From Hyphomicrobiaceae bacterium (GTDB taxonomy: Bacteria; Pseudomonadota; Alphaproteobacteria; Rhizobiales; Xanthobacteraceae): a DNA stretch of 57,187 nucleotides. The stretch's first letter is position 1. Each line of letters begins with the position of its first letter. The notes below the pieces were generated by a model, which did not search any database, was not told the origin of the DNA, and saw only the letters and a list, made by a program, of their open reading frames with translations. The DNA is taken from the NCBI GenBank assembly GCA_021324465.1, contig JAJPJB010000099.1, positions 1 through 57,187 on the forward strand. The letters are read 5' to 3'. Shown piece after piece: positions 29,759-38,287 of this stretch. The position numbers and the translations under genes were made by a program.

Positions 29759-32515
29759 ATGTGGTTCAAACATGAGCTCGCTGAACCCGGTCACTCCGCG
29801 GCCGGAGCTTGCGTCAGTCAAGACCAAATGCGTCTTGGAATCCGAGGCAAGCTGCAAATCGCGTTCGGCGCGGTCGCGGTGACGACGGTCATCGCCGCAG
29901 CCATTGCGATGCTGTCCTTTTCTACGACCGAGCGGGGTTTTGAGCGTATTGCACAACGTCAAGTTCCGGTGATGAAGGATGCACTGCAGCTGTCGGTTAT
30001 CTCCGCGGAGATATCCGGCGCTGCGGCTCGATTCGTGAGTGCCCAGACCGCGGACGAGCAACGGGCAATCGCCGAGATGATAGCCGCACGCAGTGAGGAA
30101 TTGCACGAGACCATGCAGCGGCTTCTCGAGGTGCGCGGCAATGACACCACGTTTGCGACGGTTGAAGACGCGGCAAAAAAGCTCGATGCGAACCTCGACT
30201 CGCTGAAAAAGGCGATAACCGAGCGCACCAATCTACGTGCAAAAGTCGAGCGACGCCTGACCGAGCTTCACAGTGTCCATGCCCAGATTTCAAGCAAGCT
30301 TACGCCCATAGTAGACGATTCCTACTTCGATGTTGTTTTTGCGGCCGACAGCGTGGCAAAGACCGGCGACAGCGTCGTCCGCGCGCTTGTCAACCGTGAT
30401 CTTCCGGTGCTGCAGGCCGTTGTCGAGATCGGCGCCGAAACGAACCTGATGACCGGACTGTTGACGGCCAGCGCCTTATCCTCGACACCAAGCATACTCA
30501 CCCTTCTGGAGGACCGCTACACGTCGTCGGCGCGTCGAGCCGAAAAGCTGATGAAGCAGCTTCCGGACGACGGCAAATTCGGCGATCTGAAACGCCAGAT
30601 TGCAGGCTTGCTCGCGGCGGCAAACTTCAAGGTCCCCGCGGAAGCCGATGAGAGCGCAAGCGCCAAGCGGCTGCAAAAAATCTTTCGCGCGCAAGAATCG
30701 CTCGCCGCGGTTCAGATTCAACTCGCCGACGATCTCAACTTCGGCCTGGTCATGAAAGGCGAAGACGTGGCCGGTCGCACGAGCAAGGTCGTGAAGGAAC
30801 TCGTCAATAAGCAAATCGCCGCGCTGCGCGCGGCGCTGGAGACGGCAGCTCAAGTTCATCTTCTAACCAGCCTCGTCAGCGAAGCGGCGGCCGCTAAAGA
30901 TCCGGCCTCTATTGTTCCGCTCCAAGATCGCTTCAAAGCGTCGGCCGATTTGCTCAAAAAAGCGTCCTCAGCCATCGAAGATGCGAAGACGAAGAGCGCT
31001 ATTGAAAACTTGGCAGGATTTGGTCTCGGTCCCGAGAGCATCATGACCCTGCATCAGCAAGAGCTGCGGGCGGAGAGTGCGGCGCAGGGAATGGTCAAAG
31101 AAAACATCGGGCTGCAGAGTGTGTTGAAAAACGCGGTTTCCGCCGTTGCGGCCGAATCGGAAACCGACATGGACGACAGCTTCATCGCTCTAATGCGAGA
31201 GTTTTCCCAGAATCGGATCATGTTAATGAGCGTCGCCGCTGCAAGCTTGTTGATCGCGGCGCTAATCGGCTTCTTTTATGTTCAGCGCAGTGTCGTGCGC
31301 CGGCTGACCGCAATCGGAGAAGTCATGCATCGGCTTGCGAGCGGGGATGTCGAAGTCTCTGTCCCCGCGGTGGAGGATCGCGACGAGATCGGACGGATGG
31401 CGCGCGCGGTCGTGATCTTTCGTGACGCCGCCATCAACAAGGAACGGCTTGAGCGCCAAGCGGAAGAGCAGCGGCAAATGGCGGAGCACAACCGGCGCAC
31501 CGCGGCGGAACAGGTCGAGGCCGAACGGCGGAAAGCGGCCGAAGCACAGGCGCGCGTATCGCAGGAGCAGGCGCAGGCGCTTGGGTCTCTTGCGGCTGGG
31601 CTCAAACGCTTGGCGGCCGGTGATCTCACTGCTCGGCTCGACGACAGTTTCACTGGCGAGTACCGGAGAATCAAGGAAGACTTCGATACTGCCGTCGCCC
31701 GGCTCGCCGAGACCATGCGTTCGATTTCGACCGCCTCGGGGGAAGTGGCGAGTGCCACAGTTGAGATTGCCAGTTCGTCGACAGATCTGTCACAGCGAAC
31801 CGAAGAGCAAGCCGCAAGCCTGGAACAAACGACGGCTTCGATGGAGGAGATCGCAGAGATCGTCCGTCGGAATGCCGAGAACGCGCAGGCCGCCAATCGT
31901 TCGGCCGCCGCCAGTTGCGATCTGGCGGCCAGAAGCGGCGAAGTCGTCGCCGATGCCATTAATGCGATGGCGCGCATCGAGAATTCTTCACGCAAAATTG
32001 GCGATATTATCGGGGTAATCGACGAAATTGCGCGGCAAACCAATCTGCTCGCGCTCAATGCCGCGGTCGAAGCGGCGCGGGCCGGTGAAGCTGGGCGCGG
32101 CTTTTCCGTTGTCGCATCGGAAGTTCGCAGCCTCGCCCAGCGCTCTTCGCAAGCGGCCAAGGACATCAAGGACCTGATTACCGCCTCGAGTGGCCAGGTA
32201 AAGGACGGTGTCACGCTGGTTCGTCGTGCCGGTGAGGCCCTGCAGGAGATTGTAGGCTCCATCCACAATGTTGCCGATCTGATCTCCGGCATTGCGACGG
32301 CCAGTTCCGAACAGGCGACCGGAATCGCGCAAATCAATCGGGCGCTCACGCAGATGGATGAGCTCACTCAACAGAACTCGGCTCTGGTCGAAGAGAATGC
32401 GGCAACCGCCAAGACGCTCGAACAGCAGGCTAAGGCGATGGACGAGCAGATTGCGTTCTTCCACGTCAATAAGACCGCAAGGGAGTACCGCATGGCTGCA
32501 GGCGCCGATTTCTGA
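29759..32515 (+). CDS. Methyl-accepting chemotaxis protein
   Basis: A 918-residue transmembrane chemoreceptor. TM1 lies around residues 31-53 and TM2 around 485-508, leaving a long periplasmic sensor region of about 430 residues rich in helices. A HAMP domain (VQRSVVRRLTAIGEVMHRLASGDVEVSVP) and a second HAMP-like segment (AAGLKRLAAGDLTARLDD) follow. The cytoplasmic signalling hairpin is canonical: DEIARQTNLLALNAAVEAARAGEAGRGFSVVASEVRSLAQRS. There is no C-terminal CheR/CheB-tethering pentapeptide. The ATG at 29759 has GAGGAGG upstream. The long sensor and the adjacent binding-protein gene suggest indirect ligand sensing through that protein. Confidence 0.92.
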   Translation: MWFKHELAEPGHSAAGACVSQDQMRLGIRGKLQIAFGAVAVTTVIAAAIAMLSFSTTERGFERIAQRQVPVMKDALQLSVISAEISGAAARFVSAQTADEQRAIAEMIAARSEELHETMQRLLEVRGNDTTFATVEDAAKKLDANLDSLKKAITERTNLRAKVERRLTELHSVHAQISSKLTPIVDDSYFDVVFAADSVAKTGDSVVRALVNRDLPVLQAVVEIGAETNLMTGLLTASALSSTPSILTLLEDRYTSSARRAEKLMKQLPDDGKFGDLKRQIAGLLAAANFKVPAEADESASAKRLQKIFRAQESLAAVQIQLADDLNFGLVMKGEDVAGRTSKVVKELVNKQIAALRAALETAAQVHLLTSLVSEAAAAKDPASIVPLQDRFKASADLLKKASSAIEDAKTKSAIENLAGFGLGPESIMTLHQQELRAESAAQGMVKENIGLQSVLKNAVSAVAAESETDMDDSFIALMREFSQNRIMLMSVAAASLLIAALIGFFYVQRSVVRRLTAIGEVMHRLASGDVEVSVPAVEDRDEIGRMARAVVIFRDAAINKERLERQAEEQRQMAEHNRRTAAEQVEAERRKAAEAQARVSQEQAQALGSLAAGLKRLAAGDLTARLDDSFTGEYRRIKEDFDTAVARLAETMRSISTASGEVASATVEIASSSTDLSQRTEEQAASLEQTTASMEEIAEIVRRNAENAQAANRSAAASCDLAARSGEVVADAINAMARIENSSRKIGDIIGVIDEIARQTNLLALNAAVEAARAGEAGRGFSVVASEVRSLAQRSSQAAKDIKDLITASSGQVKDGVTLVRRAGEALQEIVGSIHNVADLISGIATASSEQATGIAQINRALTQMDELTQQNSALVEENAATAKTLEQQAKAMDEQIAFFHVNKTAREYRMAAGADF

Positions 32516-32759
32516 CGTCAGCCCGAATTGCCTTGGCTTTTCCGTGTCGGGGTCGCTTGCAGAGCAGGACCAAATTCCATCAAAAAGACCTCGGGCGTCT
32601 CCTTCGGCTTGACGATCTTACTGTGACTCAGAGCACAGCAAATGGGCCAATGCTGTTGAACAATGTCTATCGCCGCAGAGGCCCGGTCACGCAATTCGTT
32701 CCGCAACCAGGCGCCGCAATCCGAGTATCGCGACCTTCGCTGTAAGCCATTGATTTTAT

Positions 32760-32835
32760 TGGTGAGCCCGCTGGGACTCGAACCCAGAACCCCGTGATTA
32801 AAAGTCACGTGCTCTACCGACTGAGCTACGGGCTC
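32760..32835 (-). tRNA. tRNA-Lys (anticodon UUU)
   Basis: On the minus strand the 76-base sequence folds as a cloverleaf. The acceptor stem GAGCCCG pairs with CGGGCTC, the D arm is GCTC...GAGC, the anticodon stem ACGTGA...TCACG encloses loop CTTTTAA (anticodon TTT), and the T arm CTGGG-TTCGAGT-CCCAG is standard. The discriminator is A and CCA is encoded (bases 32760-32762). It reads Lys codons AAA/AAG. It is not flanked by integrase or att-like repeats. Confidence 0.97.
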
Positions 32836-33209
32836 GCTGAGGCGACAATCGTGACAATCGCCGCCTCGGCGCAGATTTAAGCAGGATGGAAAGCCGCTTG
32901 GCTGTTCCGAACCGTGCTTCTAGCGCATGCCCCGGAAAAAAGCTTGCCCTCGGGCTTGGTCCGAGGTCGGAAACCGGCCTTCCGGTGCGGACACGCGCAA
33001 AACTCAACTCACTCGCGCCGGCTCGCCGAGGAGCCATGCCGGCTGCGTATATAGGAGCAGCAGCGCATGGGGAAGGGCCGTTGAGCCGCTCGGTTGCGCC
33101 CGCAAGGCCTCGGCTTCAATAGCCATCGCAAGGGCTTGTACAGCCTGCTAAGTTGCATGGCATTGATTGCGTGGACTCGCCGACTAAACCGCTGAGTGAG
33201 GATTTGCCG
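32836..33209. other. Intergenic region with a repeat element between tRNA-Lys and the amidohydrolase
   Basis: No gene is convincing in these 374 bases. The first half contains the dispersed repeat listed at 32920-33002; the second half holds the promoter and leader of the M20 gene, ending in a GTGAGGA ribosome site. Confidence 0.5.
32920..33002. repeat. Dispersed Rhizobiales-type intergenic repeat, diverged copy 2
   Basis: The segment starts TAGCGCATGCCCCGGAAAAA and ends ACACGCGCAAAAC. It shares with the copy at 4508-4605 the ordered blocks GCAT, CCGGAAAA, ACCGG-x-CTTCCG and ACGCG..CAAAAC. An extra internal stem, CCTCGG (32948-32953) with CCGAGG (32961-32966), distinguishes it. Such elements are common in intergenic DNA of this group. 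Confidence 0.5.
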
Positions 33210-34373
33210 ATGCCGATCGTCAATCGCGTGGCCGACCTGCACAAGGAAATCACCCGCTGGCGGCGGGATTTTCACGCTCATCCCGAGCTGCAATATGACG
33301 TGCATCGGACGGCGGGTTCGGTCGCCGAACTGCTCAAAAGCTTCGGCTGCGACGAAGTGGTGCCGGGCATCGGCCGCACCGGCGTGGTCGGCGTCATCCA
33401 CGGCCGCAAGCCGGGCAAGAAGGTTGTCGCGCTTCGCGCCGACATGGACGCTCTGCCACTCGAAGAGGAAACCGGCCTGCCGTACAAATCCACGGTACCC
33501 GGCAAGATGCATGCCTGCGGCCATGACGGTCATACCGCGATGCTGCTTGGCGCCGCAAAATATCTCGCCGAGACGCGCAATTTCGCCGGCACCGCGGTCG
33601 TGGTCTTCCAGCCGGCGGAGGAGGGCGGCGGCGGCGGACTGGCCATGGTCAAGGACGGGCTGATGGCGCGCTTCGGTATCGAGCAGGTGTTTGGCATGCA
33701 CAATTATCCGGGCCTGCCGCTCGGGCAATTCGGCATCCGCTCGGGCGCGATGATGGCGGCGGCGGACTATATCGACATCGCGGTCGAGGGCCGGGGCGGG
33801 CACGCCGCGCGGCCGCATCAGACCATCGACAGCGTCGTGGTCGGCGCGCAGATCGTCAATGCGCTGCAGTCGATCGTCTCGCGCAACGTCGATCCGCTGC
33901 ACTCTGCCGTGGTGTCGGTCTGCGAATTTCACGCCGGTCACACCAACAATGTGCTGCCGCAGCGCGCGCAGCTGCGCGGCACGGTGCGCAGCCTGACGCC
34001 GAAGGTGCGCGATCTTCTGGAGAAACGCATCGGCGAAGTGGCCGAAGGCACGGCGCGGCTGCACGGCGCCAGCGCCAGGGTCACCTATCGCCGCGGCTAT
34101 CCGGTGCTGGTGAACCATGAGCAGCAGGTCGCTTTTGCCGCCGACATCGCCCGCGAAATCGCCGGCCCCGACAAGGTCGATACCGACTTTCCGCCGATGA
34201 TGGGAGCTGAGGATTTCTCCTATATGCTGCAGGAGCGGCCCGGGGCGTTCATTTTTGTCGGCAACGGCGACAGCGCCGCCTTGCACAATCCGGCCTATGA
34301 CTTCAATGACGAAATCATCCCGCTCGGCGTGTCCTATTGGGTGCGGCTCGCCGAGACCGCGCTGGCGGGATAA
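33210..34373 (+). CDS. M20D family amidohydrolase (hippurate hydrolase-like)
   Basis: A 387-residue cytosolic metallo-amidohydrolase of the HipO/IAA-amino-acid hydrolase group. Metal-binding and catalytic motifs are HACGHDGHT (Cys and His ligands), FQPAEEGGGG (the EE pair), FGMHNYPGLPLGQ and, at the C-terminus, LHNPAYDFND (a late histidine). The dimerisation segment DIAVEGRGGHAARPHQTID is also present. It removes an acyl group from N-acylated amino acids or related amides; the natural substrate is unknown. Start at 33210 has GAGGA seven bases upstream. It is a single gene. Confidence 0.9.
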   Translation: MPIVNRVADLHKEITRWRRDFHAHPELQYDVHRTAGSVAELLKSFGCDEVVPGIGRTGVVGVIHGRKPGKKVVALRADMDALPLEEETGLPYKSTVPGKMHACGHDGHTAMLLGAAKYLAETRNFAGTAVVVFQPAEEGGGGGLAMVKDGLMARFGIEQVFGMHNYPGLPLGQFGIRSGAMMAAADYIDIAVEGRGGHAARPHQTIDSVVVGAQIVNALQSIVSRNVDPLHSAVVSVCEFHAGHTNNVLPQRAQLRGTVRSLTPKVRDLLEKRIGEVAEGTARLHGASARVTYRRGYPVLVNHEQQVAFAADIAREIAGPDKVDTDFPPMMGAEDFSYMLQERPGAFIFVGNGDSAALHNPAYDFNDEIIPLGVSYWVRLAETALAG

Positions 34374-34377
34374 GCGC

Positions 34378-34424
34378 CGTGCCGGGGCGCGCGCAAAGGC
34401 GCGAGCCCGGCAATCCACGGTCCC
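34378..34424. repeat. Short palindromic intergenic repeat (CCGGGGCGCG / CGCGAGCCCGG type)
   Basis: Just after the amidohydrolase stop, CGTGCCGGGGCGCGCGCAAA is followed by its near-complement (GCGCGAGCCCGGCAATCC). The arms pair with a small A-rich loop. Elements of the form CATTGCCGGGC...GCCCCGGCA are dispersed in Bradyrhizobium-like genomes, and it could also stop transcription between the convergent genes. Confidence 0.55.
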
Positions 34425-34490
34425 TGCCTTTCGGGATGATCTTGGAATCGTAGACAGGGGGCTATGGATTCGGACTCCTCGCGGCGCTTG

Positions 34491-37328
34491 TCATCGGGCT
34501 GGCGCAGAGGCTGGAACGGCAATGCTTACGGCGCCGCCTCGGCGTTGTCCGCGGGCTTGGCCGGATCGGCCATCACCTTGTTCATGACGTCTTGCGACTG
34601 CGGCAGAAGGTCGGCGGCCAGATTGGTAGCCTTGGCCCCGATCTTGGCTTCGACGCCGCGCCAGAAGGCGAAGCTGTTGAAGCGAGTGCCTTCGACCGAG
34701 GCGAGCGCGACCGCAGCCAGGAAGGGCAGGCTTTGCACCGCAAGCACCAGCGCAAACAGATTGATCTCGTGCACCTGCTTGTAGTTGGTCGCCACCAAGG
34801 TGATCGCGCCGGTCACCAACAGCCCGCCAATGATAGCTTCGGCGAAGGCGGGGAAGTCGGCCCCCTTGCGGCCAACGCCGCCTTTGGCGGTGCAGGAACG
34901 GCAGACGTTCTTTGAGCAGGCCGGTGCCGACCGCATGCGCCACGGTCCATTGCAGCGACATGGCCGCAAAGACGGCGCCCGCCATTTGACCGAGCGAGGC
35001 GCGCACGCGCAACCGGTAGAGCGACAGGAAATGCGCGATGGAAACGGCGAAAGCGGCGATGATCGGCAGTGTCAGAATATGATCCGGCACCGCACCGAAG
35101 CGAGACAGCTGTTCGGCACCTTGCGCCAGCTTGTCGGCGAGCGGGTCGCCGATATATGGCGCCCAGCCGCGCAATTGCGCGGCGAGCCAGACGGCAATGC
35201 CGCTGCTCGTATAGGCGATGAACGGCACGTAGAGGATGTTCAGGAGCGCGACCACGACGCCGATGGAATCGGAGCCCATCCAGTTGAGCCAGCCGATGCC
35301 GTATTCGCGCTTTTGTTCGCGCGTGAGCCCCGGCGCCTGCGGCAGCAATTGCCGCCAATGTTTGCGTAGCAACTGAAAGCCGCCGAACGCCCAGCGGTGG
35401 CGCTGCCGCTTATAGGCGTCGAACGTGTCGGGCAACAGGCCGCGGCCATAGCGGCGGTTGGTGTAATGCGCGAGCCAGCCATGCTCGAGAATCGACAGGC
35501 CGAGATCGGTATCCTCGACGATGGTGTCGCTCGACCAGCCGCCGGCGCCGGCAATGGCGGCGCGGCGAAGCAGGCACATCGTGCCGTGCATGATGATGGC
35601 ATTGACCTCGTTCCGCTGCACCATGCCAATGTCGAAGAAGCCGGCATATTCGGCGTTCATGGCAAAATGCATCGGCGTGCGGTCGCCGTCGCGGTGATCT
35701 TGCGGCGACTGCACCAGGCCGACGCGCGGATCGGCGAAGATCGGCACAAGATCGTTCAGCCATGCCGGCTCGACGACATAATCGGCATCGAGCACGCCGA
35801 TGATCTCCGCGTCCGGGGCCGTGTGCTCGAGCGCAAGCCGCAGCGCGCCAGCCTTGTAGCCTTTGAGATTCTCCACCCGCACAAATTTGAAGCGATCGCC
35901 GAGCGTGCGGCAGCGCTCTTCCACCGGCCGCCACAGTGCCGGATCGGGCGTATTGTTGATCACCACCACGCATTCAAAGTTCGGATATTCGAGGCGCGCG
36001 ACCGAATCGAGGGTCAGCGCCAGCATGTCCGGCGGCTCGCAATAGGCCGGAATGTGGATCGAGACCTTTGGCGCAAAAGCATGCGCCACAGCGGCCTCCG
36101 GCACCAAAGCCGGTGCTTGCGCGAGCCGGCGCGGCGGGCGGCCGAAGGCAACGGCCGCGATCTCATCGAGCCGCGACAGCGCAATCGCGATCAGGGGCAA
36201 GAGCAGCATGATGCCCAGACCGAGCGCAAAGGCGGCGCCGGGCACGAAATAGTGGCCCTTCCAGAAGGCGACGATAGCGGTGAACCAGGCGCCCACCACA
36301 TTCGCTGAAGCCGCCAGCATCGTGGCCTGGGTCAGCGTCACGCCGGCCATGGCCAGGATCGGCAGCGAAAGCACGAGGCCGAGCAGCACCGCAAGGCCGG
36401 CCTGCTTGAGGTAGTCCGGATCGGTGATGGTGCCGGTCCAGGCGAATTTCGGCTGGCGCGATGCGTCGAACAGGCCCCAATAGGGGCCGACGCCGCCTTC
36501 GGCCGTCTTCCACGGCTGATCGATGCCTTCGACGATGTTGTAGTCGATGCCATAGGCGCCCGCCCAATTGGCGAAGTCGCGGATCACCATCGCCTGTTCG
36601 AGCCGGCCGGGATTGGCATCATGAAAATTGTAGCCCGCGCTCGGCCAGCCGAACTCGGCGATGACGATGCGCTTGCCGGGAAAGCGTTGGCGCAGCCGGT
36701 CGTAGAATTCGATAGTCTGATCAACCGCGCGGCTGGCGTCGGAGCCTTCCCAGTAAGGCAGGATATGGGCGGCGATGAAGTCGACGGCCGAGACCAGCTC
36801 CGGATGCTGGATCCAGGTGGTCCAGATTTCACCTGTCGTCACAGGGACCGGGCTGCGGTTCTTCACTTTTTGGATGAGCTTGACCATGTCATCGGCGCTC
36901 ATCTCGGCACGGACGCCCACGGTCTCGTTGCCGACCACGATGGCGTTGACGTTGCTGTAGTGGCGGGCCAGATCGAGCGCGGAATTGATCTCCCGCTCGT
37001 TGCGCTCCTTGTCCTTGCCGATCCAGGCGCCAACCGTGACCTTGAGGCCAAACTCGGCCGCGATTGGCGGCACCAGCTCCGCGCCACCGGTAGCCGAATA
37101 GGTACGCACCGCTCGCGTATAAGGCGCGAGCGCTTTCAGGTCGGCCCTGATTTGCCCCGCTGTCGGCCGCGGACCGGCATTAGGGTCGTCGGAATTGACA
37201 AATGGCGAGTAGGAAACGCTAACGAGCTGACCGGTGAAGCCCGGCGCGGTCGCCTCCGGCCGCAGCATAGCCCAAATGCCGGCTTGCACGCACGCTACAA
37301 GCGCGAGCACGGCAGCGACGGTGCGCAT
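34491..37328 (-). CDS. ndvB: NdvB-like beta-1,3-glucan synthase (GH17-GT2 fusion), frameshifted near 3' end
   Basis: An inner-membrane protein of 945 residues as read. Residues about 35-300 form a GH17 domain with catalytic glutamates Glu135 (VVGNET) and Glu225 (IAEFGWPSAG). Two or three membrane helices follow (310-385), then a GT2 glucosyltransferase (420-650) with DAD (514-516), VEDTD and QRHRW (642-646), and further helices. This matches cyclic beta-(1,3)-glucan synthases such as NdvB of Pseudomonas and Bradyrhizobium. From residue 813 the reading frame becomes arginine-rich nonsense, while the adjacent frame from base 34891 to a stop at 34526 continues with a sensible tail (AEAIIGGLLVTGAITLVATN...). 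A 2-base deletion or 1-base insertion near 34890-34893 explains this; the intact product would be about 934 residues. Confidence 0.82.
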   Translation of the reverse strand: MRTVAAVLALVACVQAGIWAMLRPEATAPGFTGQLVSVSYSPFVNSDDPNAGPRPTAGQIRADLKALAPYTRAVRTYSATGGAELVPPIAAEFGLKVTVGAWIGKDKERNEREINSALDLARHYSNVNAIVVGNETVGVRAEMSADDMVKLIQKVKNRSPVPVTTGEIWTTWIQHPELVSAVDFIAAHILPYWEGSDASRAVDQTIEFYDRLRQRFPGKRIVIAEFGWPSAGYNFHDANPGRLEQAMVIRDFANWAGAYGIDYNIVEGIDQPWKTAEGGVGPYWGLFDASRQPKFAWTGTITDPDYLKQAGLAVLLGLVLSLPILAMAGVTLTQATMLAASANVVGAWFTAIVAFWKGHYFVPGAAFALGLGIMLLLPLIAIALSRLDEIAAVAFGRPPRRLAQAPALVPEAAVAHAFAPKVSIHIPAYCEPPDMLALTLDSVARLEYPNFECVVVINNTPDPALWRPVEERCRTLGDRFKFVRVENLKGYKAGALRLALEHTAPDAEIIGVLDADYVVEPAWLNDLVPIFADPRVGLVQSPQDHRDGDRTPMHFAMNAEYAGFFDIGMVQRNEVNAIIMHGTMCLLRRAAIAGAGGWSSDTIVEDTDLGLSILEHGWLAHYTNRRYGRGLLPDTFDAYKRQRHRWAFGGFQLLRKHWRQLLPQAPGLTREQKREYGIGWLNWMGSDSIGVVVALLNILYVPFIAYTSSGIAVWLAAQLRGWAPYIGDPLADKLAQGAEQLSRFGAVPDHILTLPIIAAFAVSIAHFLSLYRLRVRASLGQMAGAVFAAMSLQWTVAHAVGTGLLKERLPFLHRQRRRWPQGGRLPRLRRSYHWRAVGDRRDHLGGDQLQAGARDQSVCAGACGAKPALPGCGRARLGRRHSLQQLRLLARRRSQDRGQGYQSGRRPSAAVARRHEQGDGRSGQARGQRRGGAVSIAVPASAPAR

Positions 37329-37522
37329 CGACTTCTAACCACACGGGGGCGAACGACACGGGCCCGAACCTGTCCCCAGGGTTCGATGATGGTCGTAAGG
37401 GCGAGGCAACCTTGCGAGCGGCAACAATAAAAGTAGCGGCGGGCAATGGCAATTTCAAGACAACTACTTGCGAGCAAGAATGCCGCAGCCGGTCTCGCTT
37501 TGCCGCATAGCAAACATTTCGC

Positions 37523-38062
37523 TTAGTTCTTCGCGTTCGGGTTTGGCGCGGGCGCGGCTGGCGGGTTCGGTGCTGCCGCGGGCGGCGCGGCTGGGGCGGA
37601 GGTCGCTGTCACCGGCATGGCCGGATTGATCCAGCAGGCATGGACGGTTCCGTCCAAATCGGCAGCCTTGGGATCGGCTGGCTTCCGGTCGATGGTGACC
37701 GGGTGCAGCAACAAGCAGCGATAGGCGGCCTGGATGTGCCCGCTTGGACAGCCGAACCGGTCATAGAGATCGAGGTGGCGGAAGGCGGTATCGATGTCGT
37801 CGCCGTAAAGGCGGTTGAGGGCTTTAGTGCCGAGATCGACGCATTCCGGATTGCCGGCCGGTCCATTGAGGCGACGCTGGGCCTCGAGGAATTCCTCGAC
37901 CTTGGCCGCGTCCTTGTTGGCCGCGGCCTGCTGCTGATCGGCCGCCGGCTGCTTGTCGGCGCTCTGCTGGGCCAAAACCGGCCGGGCCGGCAGGGCGGCC
38001 GCCGCCGCAGCAAAAAGGCACATCAGCAATCGGCCGGTCATATTGGGCAATCGGATCGGCAT
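37523..38062 (-). CDS. Secreted protein of the beta-glucan locus, unknown function
   Basis: A 179-residue protein with a signal peptide (TGRLLMCLFAAAAAALPARPVLAQ), a Gln/Ala-rich linker, a conserved-looking core with four cysteines (GNPECVDLG, DRFGCPSG, AAYRCLLL, VHACWINP) and a Pro/Ala/Asn-rich tail. It lies between the ndvB- and ndvC-like genes and reads in the ndvB direction. In Bradyrhizobium a third small gene (ndvD) is needed for glucan synthesis; this could be its counterpart, but I cannot confirm identity from sequence memory. The ATG at 38062 has AAGGGAA just upstream; an earlier ATG at 38146 would bury the signal peptide. Confidence 0.65.
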   Translation of the reverse strand: MPIRLPNMTGRLLMCLFAAAAAALPARPVLAQQSADKQPAADQQQAAANKDAAKVEEFLEAQRRLNGPAGNPECVDLGTKALNRLYGDDIDTAFRHLDLYDRFGCPSGHIQAAYRCLLLHPVTIDRKPADPKAADLDGTVHACWINPAMPVTATSAPAAPPAAAPNPPAAPAPNPNAKN

Positions 38063-38287
38063 GGTTCCCTTGGTCGTTCTGTTGGGCTGATCCTGCAATC
38101 GGCTGGAAAATCGAGCGGAACGGACGTCTTCCCCAAAGCGCTTCATCGCGGGTAGATCAGGCGGCCGGTTCCGGCCGCTGAACCAACTCCGGTTTTGGCC
38201 ATCAGATTGGGCCGCTATTGCGGCGTCCGTCCCTGAAACAGCCGTCGCGACAACAGCCTAACCGCGGTATTTTGTCCAGCGTATACC

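Noticed and set aside
32760-32835. tRNA-Lys as an attachment site for an integrated element
   Set aside because: No integrase gene or direct repeat of the tRNA 3' end is found on either side.
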